Assembly (NCBI GenBank): GCA_029834535.1
Contig: JAQMWT010000475.1
Location: 1 to 31,349, forward strand
DNA from: Chrysophaeum taylorii
Taxonomy: Eukaryota; Sar; Pelagophyceae; Pelagomonadales; Pelagomonadaceae
DNA: 31,349 nt
Direction: 5' to 3'
The position numbers and the translations under genes are program-made. Within the stretch, counting starts at the first letter, position 1. Each line of letters starts with the position of its first letter. The notes below the pieces were generated by a model. The model worked only from the letters and a program-made list of their open reading frames with translations, searched no databases and was not told the DNA's origin. Below are positions 8,541-18,846 of this stretch, one piece after another.

Positions 8541-11500
8541 ATGTCGGACGAGCGGCCGGTGGAGATGGAGGACACGCCCTCGCGGGCGTCGTCCGTCCGG
8601 TCCCCGCGACTTTCGGGGCAGGTGGCGCCGCCGCCCAAGGTGCTCGAGAGTCCGACGGCCAGGCCGCGGCCGACCTCGACGGCGAGCGAGCTGGGGGGCG
8701 AGGAGCACGACGAGATCCAACACATCATGCCGAGCAAGTTCTACGCCGCGCGGCGGGCGAGCAAGGCGGAGATCGAGAAGCGGCACGAGAAGTACGGGTA
8801 TGACCCGTTGGACCGGGCGTTGATGGAGCAGCGCGAGCAGTTCGAGCTCAAGAAGTCGCTCAAGAGCAAGATGACGCCGGGGTTCATGAAGAAGACGCGG
8901 ACGCCGCAGGAAGAGTACGAACACAACGTCAAGCGGCTGCTGCGGGACCACCTCGACACGATGGAGTCGCTGGGAATCGCGTACCACCACGACTTTGTGA
9001 ACGCGCGGCTGGGGTTTTCGATATTGCTCGCGCGGTACGGCACGGACGGCCGCAAGTTCGTGCAAGTCGACGAGACGTTTCCGCACTGCGAGTGCTACCC
9101 CGAGCCGCTCAAGCCCACCGACGAGCTCATCGCGGTGAACGGGAAGCTGATTCTGGATCCCGAGGAGGGCCAGAAGTTCAAGGTGCTCCAGGACGCGATC
9201 AGCAAGGCGACGCGCCCGCTCCGCCTCACGTTCATCCACGGCGAGCGCCGCGAGGAGGCGTTTCTCGAGCAGGAGGCGCGTCGCGGCATGGCTGCCGAGG
9301 ACCGGCCCAAGACGATCGAGCCGAGTCCGCTGCGAGCTCTCACGGAGCACGGGGTGGCCGAGGCGGCGCGGGGCCTCGAGACGCTGCGCGAGGCGGCTGC
9401 GCGCGGCGACGGCGCGCTCGGCGACGAGGCGTTGGGCGGCATAGAGGCGTCCGTCGCGGCCGTGCGCGACGCCAACGACGAGAGCCAGGCGCGCGTCGGC
9501 GACGACCGGGACGTGCGGTCGGTGCGCGAAGTCGCGGAGACAAAGGTGATCACGGCCGAGAACCTGGCCAGGGTGTTGGCGATTTGGGAGGAGGCGCGCG
9601 GCGTCGCGGCCGCGCTCAAAGCCAAGCTCGAGAAAGAGAAGGTCCACGTCGACGAGGCGGCGCGGTGCTGCGCGACGGCGATCGCCGCGCGGGAGGCGAC
9701 CGAGGAGTCGGCGGGCACGGGCGACGTGCGGACAGCCGAGCAGGGCGTCGAAGACGCGATCAAGGCCGAGCGCGGGGCGCGCGACGTCCTCGAGAACGTC
9801 GAGCGGCCCGAGCTCGACTGCTTCGACGGCACCAAGGCGGCCGTCGCCGAGTCGGCGCGCCGCGCAACCGAGGAGCGCCAGCGCGCGCAGGCCGCGCGCT
9901 ACATGGCCGTCGCCGCCAAAGCCCGCAAGCGCGCCGAGCACGCCGCGCGCACCGCCGGGTCGGGGGCGCGAGGGGCCGCCGCCGACGACTCTGCCGACGA
10001 CGACGACGACGTCGACGGGGCGTGCGACGACGTCGACGACGCGCTCGCGCGGATCCTCGACCTCCTGGGGCGCGTGAAGACGGACCCCAAGGCCTCGGCG
10101 GAGACGAGGCGCCGCCTCGAACAGACGGCCAAGCAGGTGGCCGCCGACAAGCAGCTCGCCGACTCGGCCAAGCACGTCGCGGCGGCGGCTGCCGCGCGCG
10201 TCGCGGCGGAGGAAGCGGCCGAGCGGGGCGACGCGGCCGCGGCCAGGGAGGCGGCCGACAAGGCCAAGGCCGCCGAGGAGGCGCACCGCGAGCTCCAGAA
10301 ACAAGCGAGAACGACGACGTCGTCACCGGGAGAGGAGGGTGATCTCGGAACGTCCTCCCCGGAGGACGCGGCGTCGTTGGCGGCGGGCGGCGTCAAGGTT
10401 GCCGAGGAGCGCGAGGTCGCCGAGGCGGCGGCGTGCGCGGCGGCGGCGACGGCCGCGCGCCGCGGCGAGGACGAGTGCGGGGACGTCGACGACGCGCTCG
10501 CCCGCGTGCGCGGCCTCCTGAATCGCGTGCGGAACGATCCCGGGGCGCGCGAGGCGCACCGTCGGGCCATCGCCGCGTACGCGCGGTCGGCGATCGACGA
10601 CAAACACGTTGCCGACGCCAAGGCGTTCGCCGCCGCGGCGGCCGCGGCGCGCAAGGAGGCGGAGGACGCGGCAGACGCGGGCGACGACGAGCGGGCGGCC
10701 GCCAAGGCCGAAGAGGCCAAGGAGGCCGGCGCCGCGATGGCGGCCCTCGCGAAGCGCGTCGTCCAGGACGGCGAGTGCGCCGACTCGACGCGCGCGGCCG
10801 TTTCGCTCGCCGACGACGCCGTCGCGGGCGACGAGCGCGTCGCCGAGGCGGCCAAGTGGTCGGCACTCGGCGCCGCCGCACGCAAGCGGGCCGACGTCGC
10901 CGCCGCCGACGCCGACGATGTTGCCGCCGCGCAGGCCGCCGCCGAGGCGAAGGAGGCCGCCGACGAGGCCGACGCTCTCCTCGTCGCCGCGGGCGCCGCT
11001 GCCGCAGATACCAAAAAGCGAGAACCCGACGACGACGACGACGACGACGACGACAAGGAGGGCGAACCGCGGGCCGAGGCGCTCGCGGGCGTCGCCAAGC
11101 ACGCGCAACACGCCAAGGAGGAGCGCGTGCTGGCCGAGGCGTCGTCGCACGTCGCGGCGGCGCGGCGCGCGCGCCAGCATACCGAGGCGGCGGCGGAAGC
11201 GAGCGACGACGCGGTCGCGGCGGCGAGCGCCCGGAAAGCCGAGGCGGCCGAGCAGGGCGCGCTCGAGCTCCTCGCGGCGGCCGAGGTCGACGGAGCCTAC
11301 GCGGAGGAGACCAAGGTCGCGCTGGTGGTGGCCGCCGAGCGAGCGACGGACGAGAAGGTTCTGGCCGCGGCGGCGCGACTCGCGGCCGCGGGGGGCGCCG
11401 CCAAGGCGCGCGCCGAGCGTGCGCAGGTTGCGGGGGACGCGGCCGCCGCCGACGCGGCCGCCGCCGACGCAGCCGCGGCCGAGAACGGCGTTGTCGCGCT

Positions 11501-13856
11501 GCTCGAAACGGTCGCGGCGGACGACGAAAAGGAAAAGGCGTCGGGCGTGCGGCCCAAGGTCCTCGCCGCCAAGCTCAAGGCGACCGAGGACCGGCAGGCG
11601 GCCGAGTCGGCCAAGTACGCGGCGATGGCGGCGACGGCAAGGCGTGCGGCCGAGGCGGCGGCCGAGGCCGGCGAGGCTGCGGCGGCCGAGGAGGCGTCGA
11701 ACGACGCGGTCGCGGCCGAGCTCGGGGCGATCGAGCTCGCGGCCGAGGTGCGGAACGACGCGGCGTGTTCCGAGGCGACTCGGGCGGCCGTGCTCGCGGC
11801 GGCACGCAAGGTGACAGAGGAACGGCAGCTCGCCGACGCGGCCAAGCTCGCGGCGATGGCGGCGGCGAGCCGCAGGGAGGCGCAGGAGGCGGCGAGTGAG
11901 GAAGACGTCGAGGGCGCTGCGGCGGCGGCGCGCGACGCCGTCGACGCGGCGACGGGGCTCGGCGATCTCGTGAGCCAGAGCGAGGCCGACTCTTCGTGCT
12001 CGGCGGCGACGCGCGCGTCGATCGTCGCGACGGCCAAGCGCGCCGTCGAGGACGGGCTGCTGGCCGACGCGGCGCGGTACGGGGCAATGGGCGCGACGGC
12101 GCGCAAGGAGGCCGAGGGCGCGGCCAAGGACGCCGACGCCGAGAAGGCGTCCAAGGCGGCCGAAAGCGCCGTCAAGGCCGAGGAGGGCGCGCGCGGCCTC
12201 GTCGCCGACTGCGACGAGGCGACGTCGGAGAGCGCGAAGCGCGCGCTGGTCGCGGCGGCCGCCAAGACCACCGAGAACCGGCGGCTCGCCGAGGCGTTCA
12301 AGCTCGAGGCGTCCGCGGCGGCCGCGCGGCTCGAGGCCGAGCGCGCGGCGAGCGCGGGAGACATGTACGGGGCCGAGGCGGCGGCGTCGGACGCTCGCAC
12401 GGCCGAGGCGGCGGCGCGCGAGCTGGTCGCGGAAGTGCGCGACGACAAGACGTGCACAACCACGGTCAAGTCGTCGGTCGCCGACGTGTCGCGCAAGACG
12501 ACCGAGGAGCGGATGATCGCCGAGGCCGCCAAGTGCGCGGCCATGTCGGCGTCGGCGCGCGCCGAGGCCCGGAAGCAGTGCGGCGACGCGGGCAGCGCGA
12601 GCGCCGAGGACGCGACGTCGTGCGCGACCGCGGCCGGCGACGCCGAGGAAACGATCGAGGACGCCCTCAAGCAGATCCAGGAGATCTTGTCGAATCTGCG
12701 CAACGACAGGAAGGTCTCGAACGAAGCCAAAGTCGCGATCGCCAAGTACGCGCAGCCCATTATCGAGGACCGCCAGCTCGCCGAGGCCTACAAGCTCGCC
12801 GCGCAGGCGACGGCGGCGCGCGCGATCGTCGAGGAAATGTGCCGAGCCGGCGACATCGCGTCTGTCGACGAGGCGTTCTCCGAGTTCCACGCGTACGAGC
12901 ACGAGATCAACGAGCTCGCGGCGCTCGCCGCCGCGGACGCGACGCTCTCGACGGAGACTCGGAAGGATATCGACGACGCCAAGGCGACCGTCGAGCGCGA
13001 GAAGCTAGTCGCCGAGGCGGCCAAGTACGCGGCCATGGCCGAGGCGGCCAAGGCCAAGGCCGAGCACGCGGCGCGCGCGGCCGACCACGACGCGGCCGAA
13101 ACCGCGGCGGCCGACGCGCGCGAGGCCGACGCCAACGCCCAGGCCGTCCTCAAGGACGACGCCGTCGTCGCGCCCTACGCGACCCGCGCCCGCGAAGCCG
13201 CCGTCGTTGCGGAAGCTGCCTCGCTCGCGACGCGCGCCGAACGGGCGTGCGAGCAGGTCGAGGCGGCGGCGACCGTCGCCGACAAGCAAAAGGGCGAGGC
13301 GGCCAAGCTCGACGCGCGGCGCGCGGTCGCCGAGATGGACGAGGTCGCGCGGCGCTTCGAGGCCGAGTCTGCCGCGGCGGGGGCCTCGTCGGAGGAGACG
13401 TCGCGGGTCGTGGCGGCGTACGCCGACTCGTGTCGCGCGGCGCGCGATCGCGCGCTCGGCGTCGTCGTGCCCGACAAGGCCGAGGAGTCGAAGAAGGTCG
13501 TCGAAAAGGCGTCGCGGTTCGCGTCGCTCGCGGCCGACGCGCGCAAGCGCGCCGAGAAATTCGCCAAGCAACGCAAGGTCGAGGAGGCGCAGGAGGCGGC
13601 CAAGGACGCGCAGCAGGCCTTCGCCGCGGCCTCGGCGCTCGCCGACGAGGTCGGCAAGTCGGGGCTCTACGACGCCGCGGCAAAACGCGCCATCCAGAAC
13701 CATGTCGATTCGGCGCAGGATGACGCGAGCGCCGCCGCGAAGGCCGTCGACAACGTGCCGCCGCCCGACGAGGACGAGGGCGGCCAGGGCATCCTGGGAC
13801 GAGCGCTGTCGGGGATCGGCTCGAGCGTGAGCGGGCTCTTTGGCAAGCAGGAGGAT

Positions 13857-13893
<37 letters not shown>

Positions 13894-15269
13894 TAACCGA
13901 GGAGGAAACGACGGCGGCGGCAGGCGCGTCTGCCGACGAGGCGGAGGGCGACGCCGTTTCCGCGTCGGGCCTCGACGCGACCATGAACCGCAAGGAGGGG
14001 GACGAGGAAAAGGCCGAGCACTTTTACGGCGTCACCCACTCGCGCTTCTACATGATGCCCGATTCCGAGGAGGGCGTCAAGCTGCGCGACAAGGCCAAGG
14101 CCTACGCGCAGGAGGTCGCCAAGGCGCTCGCCGACACCCGCAAGGCCGTCCGAATCCTCCTCGACCCGGCGTCGCGTGCGGGACGCGTCCAGGGTGGCGC
14201 CGACTGGAAACTTGCCGCGGCGAACAACGCGGCCGCGGCCGTTAAGCGCGCGCAGGTCGCTGCCAAGGAGGTCGATCGCCTCTCGCGCGAGGCCCTCCAG
14301 CGCGCAGAGCGCACCAACGCGCAATACGACGCGACGCAAAAACAAAAGGACCGCGCCGGCGGGACCTCGATGGTCGTCTCGGGCTTCTCGCAAGTCGCGC
14401 TCGCCGACGCTCGTGAGGCCGAGGTCCTCTTCAAGAGCACGGCCGTCGTCAAGCCGACCAAGCGCCGCGGCTCGGCGACACTCCAGCAGGCCTCGACCTA
14501 CGAACAGACCGAGCTCTCGCGCTCGGCCTCGGCTGCCTACGACGCCGCCAAGGCCAAACCACGAACGCCCAGGCCCCCCGACGCCGCGACGACGACGTCG
14601 CCAATGAGCGACGTCGAGGGCGCCAAAATGTCTTCGGCCCTCGCCGACGTCCTCGCCGCCAAGACCATGCAGGGCCGCCAGCACTCGCTCATGGCGGCCC
14701 TTGGCCTCAGCAGCGTCGAAGCGGCCGAAGAACAGCGAGCCGCCGGAGACAAGTCGTCCAACGTCGCGAGCGTCGACTTGGTCATGGCCTCCTTCGCCTT
14801 CAGGGTCCCCGACAAGGAGGAGGGCATGCGCCTCCGGGACCTCGCCAAGTCCTACGCCGAGCAGGCTGCCAAGGCCCTCGCCGACGCCAAGGAGGCCGTC
14901 GCCATCGTCCTCGACCCTGCTTCGGCCGCGACCGTCGACAACAAGGGTCGCCGAAATTCGAGCCAGCAGGGAGCCTCGTGGAAAATGCACGCGCTCAACA
15001 ACGCGGCCGCGGCCGCCAAACGCGCGCGCGTCGCCTCCACCAAAGCCGAAGCCCTCGCTGCGCAAGCCCGCGAGCGCGCCGAGATCATTGCCCGCGAAAA
15101 CGCAGACAACCAGCAGCTCATCAACTCGGCCAACGCGACGGCCGCCGTCGTCATTGGTTTTGCTGACTCGGCCGCTGCCGACGCCGACGGCGCGCAAGAA
15201 GCCTTCGACTCGACATCCATGTTCAAGCGACCGCGACGAGGCTCCAGGCCTCCCGCCAACGGGGCATGA
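8541..15269 (+). CDS. giant PDZ-like, alanine-rich helical-repeat protein (2242 aa), unrecognised family
   Basis: One uninterrupted frame. Order: Ser/Pro-rich start; charged helical region (about residues 55-150); a PDZ-like module (about 154-233: GFSILLARYG...DELIAVNGKLI...RPLRLTFIHG); then from about residue 340 to 1745 some 16 degenerate repeats of roughly 76 residues, each anchored by a segment such as EERQLADAAKLAAMAA and followed by RxEAxxAA...GD; a Thr12 tract (1773-1784); and two related C-terminal domains starting near 1825 and 2075. The repeats are Ala/Glu/Lys/Arg helices without Pro, so a long helical rod or bundle is likely. There is no signal peptide or membrane segment. Neighbours are a SUN protein and a gamma-tubulin complex protein, which hints at a structural role near the nucleus or microtubule organiser (inference). 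GC-rich codon use gives long spurious antisense frames. Start chosen at MSDERP, the first ATG of the frame. Confidence 0.88.
9640..13780 (+). repeat. internal ~228-231 bp coding repeats (about 76 residues each)
   Basis: Anchor lysine codons of successive units fall at 11577, 11808, 12036, 12264 and 12495, spacings of 231, 228, 228 and 231 bases. Similar anchors (ExR.xAEAAK.AAMAA.AR) recur from about 9640 to 13,520, giving about 16 units; some carry insertions such as acidic runs at 9995-10,020 and 11,030-11,055. Divergence between units is high, so the array is old. Confidence 0.8.
13857..13892 (+). repeat. (ACG)12 trinucleotide tract
   Basis: Perfect units encoding a run of 12 Thr between the helical repeats and the C-terminal domains of the giant protein. 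Confidence 0.95.
14010..15230 (+). repeat. duplicated C-terminal domain of the giant protein
   Basis: Two copies about 750 bases apart share this order: FYMMPDSEEGVKLRDKAKAY / FAFRVPDKEEGMRLRDLAKSY, then A.KALAD.. AV.I.LDPAS, a W followed by K.. A.NNAAAA.KRA.VA, and later A..V..GF....ADA..A...F.ST. The unit is about 135-150 residues and is not a family I recognise. Confidence 0.75.
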
Positions 15270-15829
15270 TCGCCGGATTTTGGATTCAAGTGTTCCACCA
15301 GAACCAACCATCCACGCTCCTTCGTGTGCTCGCCTCCAAGGCATCCATCCACTCCACCCACGCCTAAAAACGACACGACACGATACGATACGACACGACC
15401 CGACCCTCTTCAGGAAGCGCGCGCCTGCACCGTCCCTCGTCGCACGGGCTCGCTTCTTTGCTTTTGTGGACGACGACGACGACGACGACAACGACGACGA
15501 AGCTTTTCTCGAATTGAGAGTTGGAACGCGCAATGTACTCCCCTTTCCCATCCGCTCCGGATGTGTTTGTTTGTCACCTTGCCGTTCTTTCCTGCACCTT
15601 CCCTCCTTTGGACCCTTTACACTCATCAACAAGAAACAAGCAAGCAAGCCAGACCCCCAAAAAAATAAGACGAAGGGCACGCCTTGCCCCCCCCCGAGGA
15701 TGTCACGGTCTGCCTGCTCGTCCGATGACGACAAGGAGTGGTTCGGTCCACAAGGGCGGCGGACTGCTAGTACCAGCCGTAGAGCTGAATACCACCATCC
15801 TAACCCTTCTAGTCACGAACCTCGAAAAT
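15270..15829 (+). other. intergenic region between giant gene and GCP gene
   Basis: No gene seen. It holds a CACGATACGATACGACACGAC element (15,375-15,399) related to the one in the divergent promoter, a GAC/GAT-type trinucleotide run (15,469-15,500), a pyrimidine-rich stretch (about 15,540-15,605), A- and C-runs near 15,659 and 15,687, and probably the GCP promoter and 5' leader. The GCP frame is open back to 15,521 but without GCP-like sequence. Confidence 0.5.
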
Positions 15830-18769
15830 ATGGAGACGTGGTGTGGGGTCGCCGGGCAGGGGCTGCAGGCCGAGCTTTGCTACGCGCTCCTGGGGTACAC
15901 GGGGTCGGTGATCCGGCGCGAGGCGTGCGATGGGTCGTGCTCGGCGAGATTTCGCGTCGCGCCGACTGTGGACTTCCTCGCGGCGTGGGAGCGCGAAGCC
16001 GTCGAGGCGTGCGTCGCGCCCGGGGCGTGGTACGCCGCGTGCCGCGAGCACGCGGAGGCGCTCCTAGAGGATCCAGGGTCGTGCGCGCGGCGCGCCGTGG
16101 CGCGCGAGGCTAGTGCGATCTTGGACGAGTACGCGGGCGTGGTCGTCGCGGCCGAGGAGAAGCTCGCGTGCGAGTGCGGGGTTATCGAGGGTCCCGCGCG
16201 GCTGCGTTTCGAGACGGAGGCGTGGGGGGCGCCGCTGGCGGCCGTGTGCGAGTGCCTGTGGTCGCTGCGGCGCGTCGAGCCGCGCGGCGGCGCGGTGGTC
16301 GACGCGTTGCGGAAAAGAGCGAGGGCGGCGGGCGCTCCGAAAGTCGCGTCGGTGTTGCGGCGGCTCGCGGCGTCGGCCGCCCAGGTTTTTCTCAGGCAGC
16401 TGTGCGCGTGGTGCACCTCGGGCGAGACGGTCGACCCCCACGGCGAGTTTTTTATCGAGGGAAAGCAGGCGGAGACGCTCGCGTCGGAAGAGGCGAGGGC
16501 TCGAGCGAAGTTTGTCGGCGAAGCGCTGCGCGTGCTGCGCGCCGCCGACGACCGCGGCCGGGGGGCCTCGAAGAAGAAATACGCACCGGCGGACGCCGAG
16601 GTCGAGGCCTGGGTGAGGCGCTGGGCGGCGCTCGTCGAGGCCTGCGGGCAGCGATCGTCGGACGCGGCCCAGGCCGTCGCTATCGAGGCGCGCGTCGCGC
16701 GCGACCTCGACGGCCTCGTCGCCGACACCGAGGCGGTCGTCGCCCGGAAGCTCCTGGAGGCCGTCGAGGACGCGGGTCTCTATGCCGCGCTCTGCTCGCT
16801 CGCGGGCGTCGCGCTCCTGCGATGTGGTCCGCTCTGGCAGCGCGCGCTCGAGCTCGCTCGCCCGGGGCTCAACTCTGCCCCCGACGACGACGACGCGCCC
16901 CTCCTCGTGCAGCGTGCTCTGGAGGACGCCTCGCGGGAGCTCTGGGACGACGAGCCGCGGGAAAACGAGGCCTACCACTTCTGGACAGCGCTCCTCGCGG
17001 ACGCAACCCCGCCGCGCGGAATGAAGATTAGTGACGCGCCTAAGCGACGACGAGGCCTCGACGACGGCGACGCGTTCGCGGCGACGATCGCTGCCGTCGC
17101 CGACGGGTCGGTGGGGGTTGTGGCGGATCCCCAGGGGTTCGAGTGGCGCGCCCCGCGGACCGACCACAAGGCCCGGTACGAGCTTGGGGGCGGCGAGACC
17201 TCGTGGACGCGCGACGCGCGCCTGAGGCTCGGCCCGGGCGCGAGCCTCTCGACCGTCGCCGCCCGAAGACTCGAGGCCCGCGCCTGGCGCTGCGAGCTCG
17301 CCTTCCGCTGGGACGCCGAGGGCGCGACCCCCCGGCGCGCCGCGATTTCCTTCGATTCGGTACGCGTCTCGGCGGGCGACGACGCGCGCCCGGGTCTCGG
17401 CGACGCGGGCTGCCGTCTCGTCGTCGAGGCGCGCGGCAGAGAAATCGCCGCGCGCGACGCGGGGAGGATGAACTCGGTGGCGGGACTGCGACTCGTGGTC
17501 GAGCAGAAGAGGGACGCCTTCGACCCGCGCGAGTGGCGCCTCGAGACCAACCTCTACGACGACGACAACAACGACGACGACAAGGCCCTCGCCGTCGTCT
17601 CGTTCCTCGCCGACCTCGCGACGCTCGTCGGACGCGACAGGGCCGTCGTCGCCGCTAGAGTGCCTTCCGGGTGCCGACCTCTCGCGATTTCCCGCTTCGC
17701 CTTTTGCCACACCGACGGTGAACCCGCCGCAATCCACCCCCCCACGCGCAGCCTCGCCGGTCGCGCGGCCCTCGCGGACCGGCGAGCCGAGCGCGCCGCG
17801 TCGGCGTGGCGCGACGCGCTCCGCGTCGTCGCGGCCCCTCGATGGCCCCTCGACGACCTACTCCTCGACTCGAAGGCCCTCGCGGCCTACAACGCAGCCT
17901 TCCGGAGACTCGTGGTAGCCCGCCGCGCGACGGCCGACCTCGACGCCGTCTGGAAGGTCCTCGCGGCCTCGTCGCGCGCCCCCTCGAGGCACGCCGACGA
18001 AGCCAGAGCGAGACGACACCTCTGGGCTCTCCACGCCCGCGCCTCCCACCTTTCGCGCAGCATCGCCACCTGGCTCCAGCGCGACGCCGTCGAGCCCTCG
18101 TGGCGCGACCTCCGCGACCGCCTCCGCTGCCCCGCCGACTTTGCGCGAGTCGAGCGGACCCACGCCGACTTTCTCGTCCAACTCGCGCAGGCTCTCCTCG
18201 TCGACGACAAAAACGCCGACGAGGCCCTCAACCACGTCTTTGCCAACGCCGCCAGGCTTTCCGCCTTCCTCCAAGCCCACGCGGTGCGCCTTGTAGTTGA
18301 CCTCTTCACCTCCTCTTTGCAGGCCGCGCCCGAAGACGCGCCCGCCTCGGCCCTCGCCAAGCTCGGCGCCGACTTCCGCGCCGCGGCCGCCGCCCTTTTT
18401 GCGCTCCCCCAGCTCCGCACACCCCTCGAAGCGACGGCCGATTTTTCGGGCTGGTTTGCCGACCTTCGCCGCCGCCGGACCCCGCTCGTCTCGACGACGA
18501 CGACGACGACGACGGGGGAGGAGGTATTGATCATCATCTTCCCTTTTTGTGATTTTTTTAGATCACGAGATGGGGCGCCAGTGATTCTCCCCTCCTTCGA
18601 GGCTGGTCTTAATTTTTTCAGAAACCGGCCGCCGCCGCCGCCGCCGTTGCGCGCAAAGGAAGGTCGTCTGGCCTGGTGTGGTGTGGCCTGGCCTGGCCTG
18701 GCCTGGCCTGGTGTGGTGTGGCCTGGCCTGGCCTGGCCTGGCCTGGCCTGGCCTGGCCGCACGAGGTGA
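15830..18769 (+). CDS. GCP4: gamma-tubulin complex component, GCP4-like
   Basis: A subunit of the gamma-tubulin ring complex that nucleates microtubules. I chose the ATG at 15,830 because LCYALLGYTGSVI, close to the LLALxGYxGxI that opens GCP4 proteins, follows directly. N-terminal GCP features: VLRRLAASAAQVFLRQLCAW and VDPHGEFFI (about residues 185-215). C-terminal GRIP features: WPLDDLLLDSKALAAYNAAF, LWALHARASHL, the paired DAVEPSWRDL and DFARVERTHADFL, and ALNHVFANA. An insertion of about 200 residues (roughly 17,115-17,720) with many short beta-like segments separates the halves. The listed end is the stop of the open frame, but sequence past about 18,520 is low-complexity; a 38-nt intron at 18,524-18,561 would end the protein at 18,612. 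Convergent with the sulfotransferase gene. Confidence 0.82.
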   Translation: METWCGVAGQGLQAELCYALLGYTGSVIRREACDGSCSARFRVAPTVDFLAAWEREAVEACVAPGAWYAACREHAEALLEDPGSCARRAVAREASAILDEYAGVVVAAEEKLACECGVIEGPARLRFETEAWGAPLAAVCECLWSLRRVEPRGGAVVDALRKRARAAGAPKVASVLRRLAASAAQVFLRQLCAWCTSGETVDPHGEFFIEGKQAETLASEEARARAKFVGEALRVLRAADDRGRGASKKKYAPADAEVEAWVRRWAALVEACGQRSSDAAQAVAIEARVARDLDGLVADTEAVVARKLLEAVEDAGLYAALCSLAGVALLRCGPLWQRALELARPGLNSAPDDDDAPLLVQRALEDASRELWDDEPRENEAYHFWTALLADATPPRGMKISDAPKRRRGLDDGDAFAATIAAVADGSVGVVADPQGFEWRAPRTDHKARYELGGGETSWTRDARLRLGPGASLSTVAARRLEARAWRCELAFRWDAEGATPRRAAISFDSVRVSAGDDARPGLGDAGCRLVVEARGREIAARDAGRMNSVAGLRLVVEQKRDAFDPREWRLETNLYDDDNNDDDKALAVVSFLADLATLVGRDRAVVAARVPSGCRPLAISRFAFCHTDGEPAAIHPPTRSLAGRAALADRRAERAASAWRDALRVVAAPRWPLDDLLLDSKALAAYNAAFRRLVVARRATADLDAVWKVLAASSRAPSRHADEARARRHLWALHARASHLSRSIATWLQRDAVEPSWRDLRDRLRCPADFARVERTHADFLVQLAQALLVDDKNADEALNHVFANAARLSAFLQAHAVRLVVDLFTSSLQAAPEDAPASALAKLGADFRAAAAALFALPQLRTPLEATADFSGWFADLRRRRTPLVSTTTTTTTGEEVLIIIFPFCDFFRSRDGAPVILPSFEAGLNFFRNRPPPPPPLRAKEGRLAWCGVAWPGLAWPGVVWPGLAWPGLAWPGRTR
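18524..18561 (+). other. possible 38-nt GT-AG intron near the GCP 3' end
   Basis: It begins GTATTGATC and ends in a T-rich tract and TTTTTTTAG, in phase 0. Splicing gives 16 further codons and a TAA at 18,610-18,612, before the pentamer array. A second acceptor-like TAATTTTTTCAG ends at 18,621. Without splicing the frame runs through the array, which looks unlikely to be coding. Confidence 0.45.
18671..18758. repeat. GCCTG/GTGTG pentamer minisatellite with higher-order period
   Basis: Seventeen pentamers in perfect register plus GCC. The order is one GCCTG, two GTGTG, four GCCTG, the same seven again, then three GCCTG, so a 35-bp higher-order unit is present twice. It lies between the 3' ends of two convergent genes. 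Confidence 0.95.
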
Positions 18770-18777
18770 TCCCCCAA

Positions 18778-18801
18778 GCAGCAGCAGCAGCAGCAGCAGC
18801 A
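18778..18801. repeat. (GCA)8 tract
   Basis: Perfect trinucleotide run in the intergenic space just left of the sulfotransferase stop codon. Confidence 0.95.
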
Positions 18802-18846
18802 GGAAAAGGGAGAATATCATCGATACGACGACGTGGCATTTGGAAG

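Noticed and set aside
8424..10304. 626-codon antisense ORF crossing the divergent promoter
   Set aside because: It crosses the start region of the sense gene and reads as Arg/Gly/Leu-rich shadow sequence.
9092..10342. Arg/Gly-rich +strand ORFs inside the giant gene
   Set aside because: They are in alternative frames of the Ala-rich coding sequence and consist of GR-rich low complexity.
10323..12902. 859-codon antisense ORF
   Set aside because: Same cause; it mirrors the sense repeat array and has no independent features.
13005..15734. 909-codon antisense ORF over the giant gene
   Set aside because: GC-rich codon use (few A/T-rich stops on the opposite strand) keeps the antisense frame open. 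Its translation is Arg/Gly/Leu-rich low complexity with no domains, while the sense strand has regular repeats.
16064..17737. 557-codon antisense ORF over the GCP gene
   Set aside because: Shadow of a GC-rich gene; the sense frame has clear GCP motifs.
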